Source: JANQPD01 sp963715655 (GTDB lineage Bacteria > Bacteroidota > Bacteroidia > Flavobacteriales > Schleiferiaceae). Taken from it: a stretch of 64,000 bases of DNA. Made by a program: the position numbers and the translations under genes. Below the pieces are notes generated by a model. The model worked only from the letters and a program-made list of their open reading frames with translations, was not told the DNA's origin and did no database searches. The stretch covers positions 1,612,001 through 1,676,000 of the forward strand of contig OY970262.1 of NCBI GenBank assembly GCA_963715655.1, read 5' to 3'. Of this stretch, positions 8,217 through 17,008 are shown one piece after another (position 1 is the first letter of the stretch; every line of letters begins with the position of its first letter).

Positions 8217-11200
8217 ATGAGAAAATTTACCCAATGGTTCTTATGCTCGGTTGCTACGCTTTTAGCGTCTGCTACTTTTGCACAAGTGCAAAGCATTTCG
8301 GTGCAAGTGAATGCATCATCAGATGATGCAGAAGAAAAAGGCCTTAACGCTACATCAGGCGTTGGCGATATGGATTTAACAAGTTCTGACATTGAGCTTG
8401 TAAATGATGGAGGAGATGGAGATCAGTTTATTGGTTTACGTTTTGGAAATTTAAATATTCCGCATGGTGCAATCATTACCAATGCCTATATCCAATTTAC
8501 GGTAGATGAAACGGATAACTCTCCGGGTAGCGTAAGCTTTTGGGCAGAAGCTGTTGATAGTTCTACAACTTTTGCCAATACTACGTCAAACATTTCTACA
8601 CGTGCGGCTACTGCCGATACCGTAGTTTGGAGCAACATTCCTGCTTGGACAAATGCCGGTGATGCTGGAGTAGATCAGCAATCACCAGATTTATCCGTTT
8701 TGGTGCAGTCTATAATTAACCGTGTCGGTTGGAAAAGTGGAAACGCGCTAAATATTTTAGGCACCGGAACGGGCGAACGCACTGCTGAGGCTTATGACGG
8801 AACATCTTCATCTGCGGCTATTTTAGTGGTAGAATTTGTAGTGCCGGTAAATGCTGCCTTTAGCATATTAACTAATGATGATGATGCTGAGCAAGATGCT
8901 ACTAGCGGTGCTATGGACTTATCGAGTTCAGATTTAGAGCTTACCTCTGATGGTAGTAGTTTACAAATTATTGGTAATCGTTTTGCCAATGTTGCTATCC
9001 CAAAAGGATCTATAATACAAAGTGCTTACATTCAATTTGCGGTAGATGAAGTAAATGCTACCGGCCAAGTAGATGTAATGATAGCTTTAGAAGATGTAGC
9101 AAACGCAGCAGCTATTACTAGCGCAGCTAACAACTTAGGCGCTAGAAATTACACGGATAGTATTTTATGGACAAGCATCCCTGGGTGGAATAACATTGGC
9201 GATGCAGGTGCCGCACAACGTTCTCCGGACATCACCACTTTAGTACAACAAATTATAAATAAAAATGGCTGGGCTTCAGGAAACGCGCTTTTAGTAGGCA
9301 TGGTTGACCCGGCTGTGGTTGGCGTTGCAGGATATACCGGAAATGGAACAAATAAACGTGTAGCTTATTCTAAAAACAATAGTGCCAATGCACCGGCACA
9401 ATTGGTAGTATCCTACATTCCACCGGCTACCTATCAAGAAGGCGTTTTCCCTATTGCGAAAGCAGCAAGTTGGAAATATGAGGATAACGGAACAGACTTA
9501 TCTGCAACAGCTTGGACGAGTTTAGCTTATAACGATAGCACATGGGATTTTGGAGATGCAATTTTAGGATATGGAAACAGCAATGAAGTAACTACGTTAG
9601 ATTTTGGTGGCAATACAGCGGCCAGAAATACCACTACTTATTTACGTCACACGTTTGATGTGGTAGATGCATCTATCTATGATTCTTTGGTTTTTGATGT
9701 TTTGCGCGATGATGGTGTTATTGTGTATGTAAACGGTACCGAGGCATTTCGCCAAAATATGCCAACAGGTATGGTAGGATATAGCACGTTTGCTTCTGCT
9801 ACGGTAGGTGGCGCGGACGAAACCACTTATTTTAGAAACAAAACTGCCAATCTTTTACAAAACGGTAGAAACGTAATTGCCGTAGAATTACATCAGGCTA
9901 CAGCCGGAAGTTCAGATTTAAGTTTTGATATGGAAGTAAGTTTTGAATTACCTCCTTTAGGCGTTGCTACATATCCACTACCTAAAGAAAGTGAGTGGAA
10001 TTACTTAGATAACGGAACAAGCTTAGACGCCATAGCTTGGAAAGACACTATTTTTAATGATGAAAACTGGGCTTACGGGCAAGGACGTTTGGGTTACGGA
10101 GATCCTATGAACACTACAATCTCTTTTGGTAATGATGCAAACAAGAAATTTATTACCTATTACTTCCGTAGAGATATTGATATTGATTTAACCGTACTTC
10201 CTGATTCGGTACAGTTTGGTTTATTAAGAGATGATGCCGCTATTGTATATGTAAACGGGGTGGAAATTATTCGCGATAATTTACCTACAGGTGTTATTAC
10301 TTCGGGTACTTTTTCTTCTACCATTGTAAGTGGTGCTGATGAAGATATTTATTACTCAACTATATTATCTAAAAACGTTTTTAGAAACGGTAGAAACCAA
10401 ATTGCTGTAGAAATTCACAACCGTGATAGTACAAGCTCTGATTTAGGTTTTGATTTGTTTATAAAAGATGCACCGGTAGTAAACCCACCGGCATTAGGTT
10501 GCAGCAACGGTCAGCAAGCACATATTGCCTGTTTTACTTCTATTGCGCCTACTTCACAAACCAGTAATTTATTAATACCAAGTAGTTCACATACTTTTCA
10601 AGCGCTTTTTAAGCAAGGTGAAGCCTTTACAAAAGGTACGGGTACTGTACCGGGTAATCATGATTTTACTGCTTATTTAGGTTTAAACGGAAGTAGCAGA
10701 GAAGGCCACTTAGCGGTAAACCATGAAAATACGCCCGGTGGTGTTTCTATTATTGATTTACATTTTGTAGATAGCCTAAACCTTTGGCAAGTAGATACTA
10801 CACAAGCTGTAGATATGTATAATACAGATTTGGTGAGCACTACACGAAATTGCTCTGGCGGTATTACACCTTGGGGAACCGTAATTACATCTGAGGAAAC
10901 TCAAAACGCTGGTGATGCCAATGCTGATGGATATACTGATGTAGGCTGGTTAGTAGAAATTGATCCGCTTACGGCCAAGGTGAAAGAATATGGTAATGGC
11001 AAGCAGGAAAAATTATGGGCATTCGGAAGTGCATCGCATGAAAATGCCTTAATTATGAATGACTCTATAACAGTATATGCGGGTGAAGATGGTGGAAGTA
11101 GTGCTGTATTTAAGTTTGTGGCTAATAACAAAGCTGATTTGAGCAGCGGAACACTTTATGCGCTTCAATTAAGTCAGCCATTATCTGGTGGCGACCCAAC

Positions 11201-12332
11201 GGGAACTGCCGGAACTTGGATTGCTATACCGAACACTACACAAATTGAAAGAAACACCAAAAGATCTATAACTAGTGCTTTGGGTGCAACTAATTTTAGA
11301 GGAGTAGAAGATGTAGAAGTAGGAACCATAGACGGTAAAATTTACTTTACTTCTAAAGGAAACGGGCGCGTATATCGCTTTACCGATAACGGAACTTCTG
11401 TTTCTAATTTTGAAACGTACGTAGGTGGAGCATCTTATACATTAAACACGGATCAAGGAGTATTTACGGAGCCTTGGGGTAGCGGAAATGACAACTTAAC
11501 CTTTGATGACCAAGGAAACCTTTGGGTATTGCAAGATGGTGGTAATAACTACATTTGGGTAGTAGCGCCTAACCATACGCAAAGCGCACCAAAAGTTGAG
11601 TTATTCTCTTCTTCGCCTTTAGGTTCTGAGCCAACCGGTTTAACGTTTTCACCAGATTACCGATACGGATTTTACTCTATACAGCACCCAAGTGGTAGCA
11701 ATACCCCACAGCCAGATGCTACGGGAAATAATGTAACCTTTGATGGTTCTTACACGGTTGTATTTTCAAGAAATGAATACTTAGGCGTGCAAGCTCCGGT
11801 AGCTGGTTTTGTAGCCGATACGCAAATTGTGATGCAAGGAAATAGCGTTGTATTTTCTGATACGAGTTTAGCTTTTCCTACCAATAGAAATTGGGTATTT
11901 AACGGTGGCGCACCGGCAACTTCTAGCAACAAAACTGAAGTAGTAACGTATAACAACCTTGGTTTTTATACCGTACAATTAAGTGTAGCCAATGCCGCAG
12001 GAACAGATACTGCTGAATATGTGCAGTATATTGAAGTGATTGAAAATGTGAGCCTTGATGAGCATAAATTAAGCAAATTAGCTGTGTATCCTAACCCAAC
12101 AGCGGGTAGCGTAAGCGTAACGCTTGATTTAGATGGTGGCGAAAATGTAGCCATTGAAGCATTTGACATGACAGGTAAAAAACTGGCCAGCCTTGTAAAC
12201 GAAACGGTTAATGGTGGTCAGCAATCTTGGACGGTAGATGTAAGCAAGTTTGCCGGACAAACGCAGGTAATCGTTCTAAAAGTGCGTGTAGATGAGAAAT
12301 TTACACAGCGTTTAATTCAATACGTGAAGTAA
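8217..12332 (+). CDS. Secreted PhoX-type (DUF839) phosphatase with PKD and type IX sorting domain
   Basis: A 1371-residue multidomain cargo protein. The signal peptide covers residues 1-22. Two homologous beta-rich modules span about 25-207 and 213-402 (shared YIQF.VDE, SPD..LVQ and GW.SGNAL). Two more paired modules span about 408-580 and 582-753 (shared W.Y.DNGT.L, LGYG and RDD..IVYVNG). About 761-1190 matches PhoX/DUF839, with TPWGTVITSEET, SHENALI, GEDGGSSAVFKF and DNLTFDDQGNLWVLQDG. A PKD-like domain follows (about 1195-1272), then a type A sorting domain beginning LAVYPNPTAG (about 1286). PhoX enzymes are calcium-dependent phosphomonoesterases, so a role in phosphate scavenging at the cell surface is likely. 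A strong terminator follows. Confidence 0.85.
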   Translation: MRKFTQWFLCSVATLLASATFAQVQSISVQVNASSDDAEEKGLNATSGVGDMDLTSSDIELVNDGGDGDQFIGLRFGNLNIPHGAIITNAYIQFTVDETDNSPGSVSFWAEAVDSSTTFANTTSNISTRAATADTVVWSNIPAWTNAGDAGVDQQSPDLSVLVQSIINRVGWKSGNALNILGTGTGERTAEAYDGTSSSAAILVVEFVVPVNAAFSILTNDDDAEQDATSGAMDLSSSDLELTSDGSSLQIIGNRFANVAIPKGSIIQSAYIQFAVDEVNATGQVDVMIALEDVANAAAITSAANNLGARNYTDSILWTSIPGWNNIGDAGAAQRSPDITTLVQQIINKNGWASGNALLVGMVDPAVVGVAGYTGNGTNKRVAYSKNNSANAPAQLVVSYIPPATYQEGVFPIAKAASWKYEDNGTDLSATAWTSLAYNDSTWDFGDAILGYGNSNEVTTLDFGGNTAARNTTTYLRHTFDVVDASIYDSLVFDVLRDDGVIVYVNGTEAFRQNMPTGMVGYSTFASATVGGADETTYFRNKTANLLQNGRNVIAVELHQATAGSSDLSFDMEVSFELPPLGVATYPLPKESEWNYLDNGTSLDAIAWKDTIFNDENWAYGQGRLGYGDPMNTTISFGNDANKKFITYYFRRDIDIDLTVLPDSVQFGLLRDDAAIVYVNGVEIIRDNLPTGVITSGTFSSTIVSGADEDIYYSTILSKNVFRNGRNQIAVEIHNRDSTSSDLGFDLFIKDAPVVNPPALGCSNGQQAHIACFTSIAPTSQTSNLLIPSSSHTFQALFKQGEAFTKGTGTVPGNHDFTAYLGLNGSSREGHLAVNHENTPGGVSIIDLHFVDSLNLWQVDTTQAVDMYNTDLVSTTRNCSGGITPWGTVITSEETQNAGDANADGYTDVGWLVEIDPLTAKVKEYGNGKQEKLWAFGSASHENALIMNDSITVYAGEDGGSSAVFKFVANNKADLSSGTLYALQLSQPLSGGDPTGTAGTWIAIPNTTQIERNTKRSITSALGATNFRGVEDVEVGTIDGKIYFTSKGNGRVYRFTDNGTSVSNFETYVGGASYTLNTDQGVFTEPWGSGNDNLTFDDQGNLWVLQDGGNNYIWVVAPNHTQSAPKVELFSSSPLGSEPTGLTFSPDYRYGFYSIQHPSGSNTPQPDATGNNVTFDGSYTVVFSRNEYLGVQAPVAGFVADTQIVMQGNSVVFSDTSLAFPTNRNWVFNGGAPATSSNKTEVVTYNNLGFYTVQLSVANAAGTDTAEYVQYIEVIENVSLDEHKLSKLAVYPNPTAGSVSVTLDLDGGENVAIEAFDMTGKKLASLVNETVNGGQQSWTVDVSKFAGQTQVIVLKVRVDEKFTQRLIQYVK

Positions 12333-12355
12333 GCCGCACTTTTTTCAAATTTAAG

Positions 12356-12391
12356 CCAGGGGTTGTGCAAGCAACCTCTGGTTTTTTATTT
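12356..12391 (+). terminator. Rho-independent terminator of the PhoX gene
   Basis: The ten-base arms CCAGGGGTTG (12356-12365) and CAACCTCTGG (12372-12381) pair with one G-U, and are followed by a run of T to 12391. It lies 23 bases after the PhoX stop codon. Confidence 0.85.
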
Positions 12392-12440
12392 TAATCATTT
12401 TAATCATTTTAATCATTTTAATCATTTTAATCATTTTAAT
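12389..12440 (+). repeat. 9-bp tandem repeat (TTTTAATCA, about five units)
   Basis: AATCA recurs exactly every 9 bases at 12393, 12402, 12411, 12420 and 12429, each separated by TTTT, and the array ends with an imperfect sixth unit. It starts inside the T-tract of the preceding terminator and ends three bases before the promoter box of the leucine-rich-repeat gene, so it occupies the place where the -33 element would be. Confidence 0.9.
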
Positions 12441-12442
12441 TT

Positions 12443-12450
12443 TAGCTTTG
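12443..12450 (+). promoter_or_regulatory. TAnnTTTG promoter box of the LRR gene
   Basis: TAGCTTTG is a perfect match to the Bacteroidota -7 consensus, four bases before the ATG at 12455. This predicts a leaderless or nearly leaderless transcript. The -33 region falls inside the 9-bp repeat. Confidence 0.6.
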
Positions 12451-12454
12451 TGTT

Positions 12455-13357
12455 ATGCGCAGTTTTCTTTCACTCATTTTTTGTGTTTTTACCTTATCGG
12501 GATTTTCTCAGTTTGCTGATCAAAAAAAACCAGTTTTTGATAATTTACAACGTGCCCTTAAAAGTGAAACCCCAGTTACCCAACTCAACTTACGTGATAA
12601 GAATATTTTCGCTTTAAGCGATAGTTTAAGTGAGCTAAAGGAACTAACTTTTTTAAACTTAATGCGCAATCATTTAGAGCAATTAAACGCAAGTTTGTTT
12701 GCGTTAGATGAATTGCAAGTGCTTAACCTGAGAGCCAACAGTTTGAAATATGTTCCGTTGGAAGTCAAAAATTTAGAAAAGCTTGTACGCTTAGATTTAG
12801 CTGAAAATCATTTAAAAAGCATTCCTGAGGCGATAGGAGATTTGAATGCGTTGCGCTTTTTGCACTTATCGTTAAATGAAATACACACCTTACCGGAAGC
12901 CTTAAAAAACTGTAAAAGTTTAGAGTTATTGGAGTTAACCAACAATCAAATGAGCCATTTACCAATTAGCCTTACTAAGCTTAAAAAATTAAGAAAACTG
13001 GAGTTGGGGTACAATCAGTTTCACGCTATGGATGCTGCTTGGGCAGAAATCAAAAATCTGCAGGAGCTTAATTTAGAATACAATCAATTGCAAAATTTAC
13101 CGCCTGAAATAGGGGATATGCGTAAGCTGAAAGTATTGATTCTTACCCATAACAAACTCACCGAATTGCCTGATGAACTGAATGATATGAAAGCCTTAGA
13201 AATGCTAATTGTATCAGACAATAAACTCAGTACTTTTCCTAAAAACTTAAGTGGATTAAAAAATTTGAAAACTTTAATTGCAGTGAATAATTCGTTAAGT
13301 CAAGAAGAAATGGAGCGTGTAAAAAATGCGTTGCCTAACTGTAAAGTGTATTTTTAA
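12455..13357 (+). CDS. Exported leucine-rich-repeat protein
   Basis: A 300-residue protein with a signal peptide (residues 1-18, MRSFLSLIFCVFTLSGFS). From about residue 50 to 290 it is a continuous array of about ten 23-residue leucine-rich repeats of the LP type (L..L..L.L..N.L..LP..I), for example LNLEYNQLQNLPPEIGDM. No catalytic domain or type IX sorting signal is visible, so it is probably periplasmic or carried by the general secretion pathway, and acts by protein binding. The array ends with the conserved tail ERVKNALPNCKVYF, which recurs as a fragment about 0.85 kb downstream. The start is fixed by the signal peptide and by the promoter box four bases upstream. Confidence 0.85.
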   Translation: MRSFLSLIFCVFTLSGFSQFADQKKPVFDNLQRALKSETPVTQLNLRDKNIFALSDSLSELKELTFLNLMRNHLEQLNASLFALDELQVLNLRANSLKYVPLEVKNLEKLVRLDLAENHLKSIPEAIGDLNALRFLHLSLNEIHTLPEALKNCKSLELLELTNNQMSHLPISLTKLKKLRKLELGYNQFHAMDAAWAEIKNLQELNLEYNQLQNLPPEIGDMRKLKVLILTHNKLTELPDELNDMKALEMLIVSDNKLSTFPKNLSGLKNLKTLIAVNNSLSQEEMERVKNALPNCKVYF

Positions 13358-13392
13358 AGTAGATGGAGTTTTAATCCGAATGATGAAATGAG

Positions 13393-13445
13393 AAATCCTC
13401 TCAATCAAGATAACGTAATGCTTCTTGTTGAGAGGATTTTTTTTG
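13393..13445. terminator. Bidirectional terminator between convergent genes
   Basis: The twelve-base arms AAATCCTCTCAA (13393-13404) and TTGAGAGGATTT (13428-13439) are perfectly complementary, with A and T runs outside. It lies between the LRR gene and the convergent barrel gene and probably serves both. Confidence 0.85.
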
Positions 13446-13447
13446 GT

Positions 13448-14050
13448 TTAGAACTGATACATCAAGGAAAGTAGCACACCTTGGTTTGAAATATCAAAGT
13501 TGACATCACTAGAATTGTTGCTGGAAATTCCTCCTAGTGAAGAATCTATATCAAAAATATTATAGGTATAAGAAACTGACGGTAGCATTTCTGCTCCCAA
13601 AACTAAGTTATCCGTAAGCTGATAATTTAAGCCCACAATTGCACTTACGCCAGGTTCTAATTGAATTTGAGAATTTTTAGAACTGTTACCTCTTTGCCTT
13701 TGGTCATCCACTTCATTTGTGTTGGTGCTAAAAGAAGTAAACAGATTTAATCCATATCTAAAGGTGAGCTTTTCGGTCACACTATTTCTGAATTCGCGTC
13801 CAATGGATACGTTTAATCCAATTCTGCGAATGGAATACTCTATACTATCTCTAAATTGAGAACTGCTACTGTTATTTAAAGAGCCAACATTATAGCGCCA
13901 TAGGGCAGCAGCTGTGCCCGTTCTATAGGTAATTCCAAAATTATTTAGGTTGCTAAAGGTTAGCCCAACTTCTCTTAGTTTAGGACTTTCTTGTGCTTTT
14001 ATACTTAGCGTTAGGCATAGGGTTAATGCTCCCAAAAGGATGTTTTTCAT
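13448..14050 (-). CDS. Small outer-membrane beta-barrel protein
   Basis: A 200-residue protein with a signal peptide (residues 1-19, ending KAQE) followed by alternating short beta-strands rich in Tyr, Phe, Ser and Asn, and ending LLSLMYQF with the terminal Phe typical of outer-membrane barrels. It contains strands such as FRYGLNLFTSFS and GLNYQLTDNLVLGAEML, the usual look of Bacteroidota porin-family or PorT-like barrels. No partner gene is adjacent. It is convergent with the LRR gene across a shared terminator. Function not assignable. Confidence 0.65.
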   Translation of the reverse strand: MKNILLGALTLCLTLSIKAQESPKLREVGLTFSNLNNFGITYRTGTAAALWRYNVGSLNNSSSSQFRDSIEYSIRRIGLNVSIGREFRNSVTEKLTFRYGLNLFTSFSTNTNEVDDQRQRGNSSKNSQIQLEPGVSAIVGLNYQLTDNLVLGAEMLPSVSYTYNIFDIDSSLGGISSNNSSDVNFDISNQGVLLSLMYQF

Positions 14051-14180
14051 AATTATTTTGTTTTAAAATTTATAATTGACGGGGGCAAACCAAGAGTTAT
14101 ACCACTTTAATTAAAACTTTCGAATAACGGAAACATTAACACTGTGTTAGGGAAACCTGTTAATGATGCGTGCTTTACAT

Positions 14181-14225
14181 GAGCGCGTAGAAAAGACGCT
14201 ACCTAACTGCAAAGTGTATTTCTAA
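14181..14225 (+). pseudogene. Remnant of an LRR gene 3' end
   Basis: Fifteen codons including the stop read ERVEKTLPNCKVYF, matching 11 of 14 residues of the LRR protein tail ERVKNALPNCKVYF at 13313-13357, in the same orientation. Nothing upstream of 14160 resembles an LRR, so this is the last piece of a second copy, and the barrel gene now lies between the two. Its stop codon overlaps the stop of the DUF3307 gene on the other strand. Confidence 0.7.
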
Positions 14226-14932
14226 AAATCGACAACCGCTCGCGCAATTAAGCCAAAAGTTAAAGCAACTCCAAAGCTTAATAAAGTACCAATTAGTACA
14301 TATTCGGTAAGTTTTCTGTCTTGTGCTTGGCGCAAATCTCCAAACCTAAAAACTGATTTAGCCGCTAGTAAAAAACCTACTGCACCTATATTTCCGGTAA
14401 GCACCAAAATGAACACCAGCAAACGTTCCATTATGCCTATGTACTTTCCTGCATTTTGCAAGGAGTCGTCTTCGGTTGAATTGGTAGCAGGCGCCCAATT
14501 TTCAATAATCATTTTTATGCATAGCGAAGCGGGTAGGGTAAGGGCTACACCTAGCGTAAATACTAGCCACACGTACGTATTACTTAGTAAAATAGAAAAG
14601 TCAAAGGTGATTTCCGCATACCACCACCAAATAAAAATGAGACTCATTAAGTGTAATAGTTGGTCTATAAAAAACCAAGTTCGCTTTGTTTTTGGCCGCT
14701 GAGCCAAAAGCTTAGTAGCATCAATACCCAAGTGCAAAATGAAAATAGCCAAAGCAGGCAGCCAAAAGTTTAGTTCAAAAATGAGTAACCACGCCAAACC
14801 CGCGTGCAGTAAGCAGTGCAGGTATAAGTAAAAGGTGGCAAGTTTCTTTTTTTCTTTTTGCTTTACCCAGCGGTTGGGTTGCAGTAAAAAATCGCCTAGC
14901 AAGTGTGCTAGTAGTAGTTTTATAAGAATCAT
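14222..14932 (-). CDS. DUF3307 integral membrane protein
   Basis: A 236-residue protein with about seven hydrophobic segments. The N-terminus LLLAHLLGDFLLQPNRWV and the HLGIDATKLL block (about residues 86-95) are the recognisable features of DUF3307, a family of inner-membrane proteins usually encoded beside SatD. Here too the SatD-like gene precedes it with a 4-base overlap (ATGA), so the two form one transcriptional unit. The pair is thought to be regulatory or stress-related, but the biochemical role is unknown. The stop codon overlaps the LRR remnant on the other strand. Confidence 0.75.
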   Translation of the reverse strand: MILIKLLLAHLLGDFLLQPNRWVKQKEKKKLATFYLYLHCLLHAGLAWLLIFELNFWLPALAIFILHLGIDATKLLAQRPKTKRTWFFIDQLLHLMSLIFIWWWYAEITFDFSILLSNTYVWLVFTLGVALTLPASLCIKMIIENWAPATNSTEDDSLQNAGKYIGIMERLLVFILVLTGNIGAVGFLLAAKSVFRFGDLRQAQDRKLTEYVLIGTLLSFGVALTFGLIARAVVDF

Positions 14933-15546
14933 GAGGTAGTAAGTTCAGAAAGTTTTTTTTGATAAAAAACGTCTAAGGCCAGCAGTTCATTTAGATGTGC
15001 CGTTTTTTGTCTTTGGCTTACCGATGGTTGTGTAATCCCTAGTTTTTTTCCTAGTTCCCGTTGATTAAGCTGAGGGTTTTGTAAACTTTCCACCACTATT
15101 TCTGCGGCTCCAATAGTCCAAGTGTCCATGGTAAGTAGGGCTAGTTTAAAAAGAAGGTTAAACGTTTCGTTAAAGCCTTCATCATCACTTTTTAAGCGTA
15201 AGTTTTGCTTTAGGCTTTTAAGCGTTTTTAGGGTTTCACCTGAATAAATAAAAGCCGTGCCGTTTGCCTCTGCAATAGTGTTAGAGGTAAAGGTTTTATT
15301 ACCCAAACCTATGGCAATGCGTACGTCTAAATTGCTAATGGAGCGTATGGTTGCTTTAAGCAATAAAGCAAAATAAAAAGCTTTTTCAGGAAGTACCTCC
15401 ACTTGAAAACTATCGCCTTGAAAAATTTCCCACGTTTTAGGATTAGCACCAATACTGTTTAGCACCTGCTTTAATGGAGTGAGCCATTGCTTAGCATTAA
15501 GTTGCTTGCGGGAGCCGATTATATCACCAGAAAGAATAGCTGTCAT
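14929..15546 (-). CDS. SatD-family protein
   Basis: A 205-residue cytoplasmic protein beginning MTAILSGDIIGSRK, the typical SatD N-terminus. The middle has VRIAIGLGNK and GTAFIYSGETLKTLK, which resemble nucleotidyl-cyclase-like folds. The C-terminal 60 residues contain LNQRELGKKLGITQPSVSQR, a clear helix-turn-helix of the kind that binds DNA. So it probably senses something with its N-terminal domain and regulates transcription. It overlaps the DUF3307 gene by ATGA, matching the usual SatD-DUF3307 pairing. The founding member belongs to a streptococcal acid-tolerance locus; the role here is unknown. Confidence 0.75.
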   Translation of the reverse strand: MTAILSGDIIGSRKQLNAKQWLTPLKQVLNSIGANPKTWEIFQGDSFQVEVLPEKAFYFALLLKATIRSISNLDVRIAIGLGNKTFTSNTIAEANGTAFIYSGETLKTLKSLKQNLRLKSDDEGFNETFNLLFKLALLTMDTWTIGAAEIVVESLQNPQLNQRELGKKLGITQPSVSQRQKTAHLNELLALDVFYQKKLSELTTS

Positions 15547-15779
15547 TCGTCAAATATAAGCGTTTTTACTTATAAAAGAATATATAAGCGTTTTGTACTA
15601 TAATTAAAAATATAAGGGTTTAGCTCTATACTGTTTAGTGTGGTCAATTAAGTCTAAGAAAATACAAAATCACCAGTAAAATTAGCTTTACTCCGCTTAG
15701 CAAAGCTGGTGTGTATTCAAATAGTGTACTAACTTTTTTAGTTTCCCAGCAAAATCTAGGCAAACATTATGCATTAGTC

Positions 15780-16630
15780 CTTTCTCCTTTTATAGCTTCT
15801 TTGCGGCTTAGCGCCTTTGCGCGACAAAACACCTAATCGTTAATCCTCCCAGTGCAGCTACATTTGTTATTCGTTATTCGTTATTCGCCATTCGTCATTC
15901 GTTATTCCTCCGTACCTCCAATAAGCACCTATTCTTTTTGTATTTTTCTTTTTACAGCTTCTTTGCGACTTAGCTTCTTTGCGCGACAAAACACCTGATA
16001 GTTAATCCTCCCAGTGCAGCTACATTCGTCATTCGTCATTCGTCATTCCTCCGTACCTCCAATAAGCACCTATTCTTTTTGTCTTTCTCCTTTTACAGCT
16101 TCTTTTCGGCTTAGCGCCTTTGCGAGACAAAACACCTAATCGTTATTCCTCCCAGTGCAGCTATATTTGTTATTCGCCATTCGTCATTCGTCATTCCTCC
16201 GTACCTCCAATAAGCACCTATTCTTTTTGTATTTCTCCTTTTACAGCTTCTTTGCGACTTAGCTTCTTTGCGCGACAAAACACCTAATCGTTCTTCCGCC
16301 CAGTGCAGCTACATTCGTTATTCGTCATTCGTCATTCCTCCGTACCTCCAATAAGCACCTATTCTTTTTGTCTTTCTCCTTTTGCAGCTTCTTTGCGACT
16401 TAGCGCCTTTGCGCGACAAAACACCTAATCGTTCTTCCGCCCAGTGCAGCTACATTCGTTATTCGTCATTCGTCATTCGTCATTCCTCCGTACCTCCAAT
16501 AAGCACCTATTCTTTTTGTATTTCACCTTTTGCAGCTTCTTTACGGCTTAGCGCCTTTGCGCGACAAAACACCTAATCGTTAATCCTCCCAGTGCAGCTA
16601 CATTCGTCATTCGTCATTCGTCATTCGTCA
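15780..16630. repeat. Nested tandem repeat array (about 145-bp unit, six copies, 289-bp higher-order period)
   Basis: Six imperfect copies begin near 15780, 15941, 16082, 16230, 16371 and 16519. Each contains a CAGCTTCTTTGCG.CTTAGC-like block, then GACAAAACACCTAATCG, CCCAGTGCAGCTACATT, and a short run of the heptamer TCATTCG, then CCTCCGTACCTCC and AATAAGCACCTATTC. Copies 1, 3 and 5 share one set of variants (start TATTT) and copies 0, 2 and 4 another (start TCTTT). Same-type copies from copy 1 onward are exactly 289 bases apart, so the array grew as dimers. Unit length varies by 7 through the heptamer number. The stretch from 15547 to 16710 contains no gene that I can support. Confidence 0.9.
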
Positions 16631-16710
16631 GTCCCAATTCCCACCTTCCTCTAAACTATTTCAATTCCCCTTGGTTATATAGGTATTATTAATATTTAAA
16701 ACCAATTATT

Positions 16711-16893
16711 ATGGACTTAGAATTAAAAGGTCATTGGAACGAGACCAAAGGAAAATTAAAAGAAAAGTATGGTGAATTAACAGATGATGATTTAACCTAC
16801 GCAGAAGGCCAAGAAGAGCAGTTGATTGGACGTATTCAACAAAAATTAGGTAAAACTAAAGATGAGGTGAAAAGCATGTTACGTGATATGTAA
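16711..16893 (+). CDS. CsbD-family stress protein
   Basis: A 60-residue protein starting MDLELKGHWNETKGKLKEK and continuing with YGELTDDDLTYAEGQEEQL and IGRIQQKLGKTKDEV, an unmistakable CsbD-like sequence of full family length. CsbD proteins are small, hydrophilic and induced by general stress in many bacteria; the molecular role is not known. It is a single-gene unit closed by a strong terminator 28 bases after the stop codon. It precedes the brkB operon. Confidence 0.9.
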   Translation: MDLELKGHWNETKGKLKEKYGELTDDDLTYAEGQEEQLIGRIQQKLGKTKDEVKSMLRDM

Positions 16894-16921
16894 TATTTGC
16901 ATTTCTCACAATTTCAATAAG

Positions 16922-16956
16922 AGCTGTAGCATAAAAAAATGTTACAGCTTTTTTTA
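16922..16956 (+). terminator. Rho-independent terminator of csbD
   Basis: AGCTGTAGCAT (16922-16932) pairs with ATGTTACAGCT (16939-16949) through an A-rich loop, with one G-U, followed by seven T. Confidence 0.85.
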
Positions 16957-17008
16957 TGTTTTACTAGTAAATTTTGAACCTAAATTCACCAAAATTGTAA
17001 CTGTATAA

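Noticed and set aside
12363..12617. Open frame encoding repeated FNH
   Set aside because: It is created by translating the 9-bp tandem repeat and overlaps the start of the real LRR gene in another frame.
15780..16630. CRISPR-like regularity of the repeat array
   Set aside because: Repeats are long, imperfect and contiguous, there are no unique spacers of constant size, and no cas gene is nearby.
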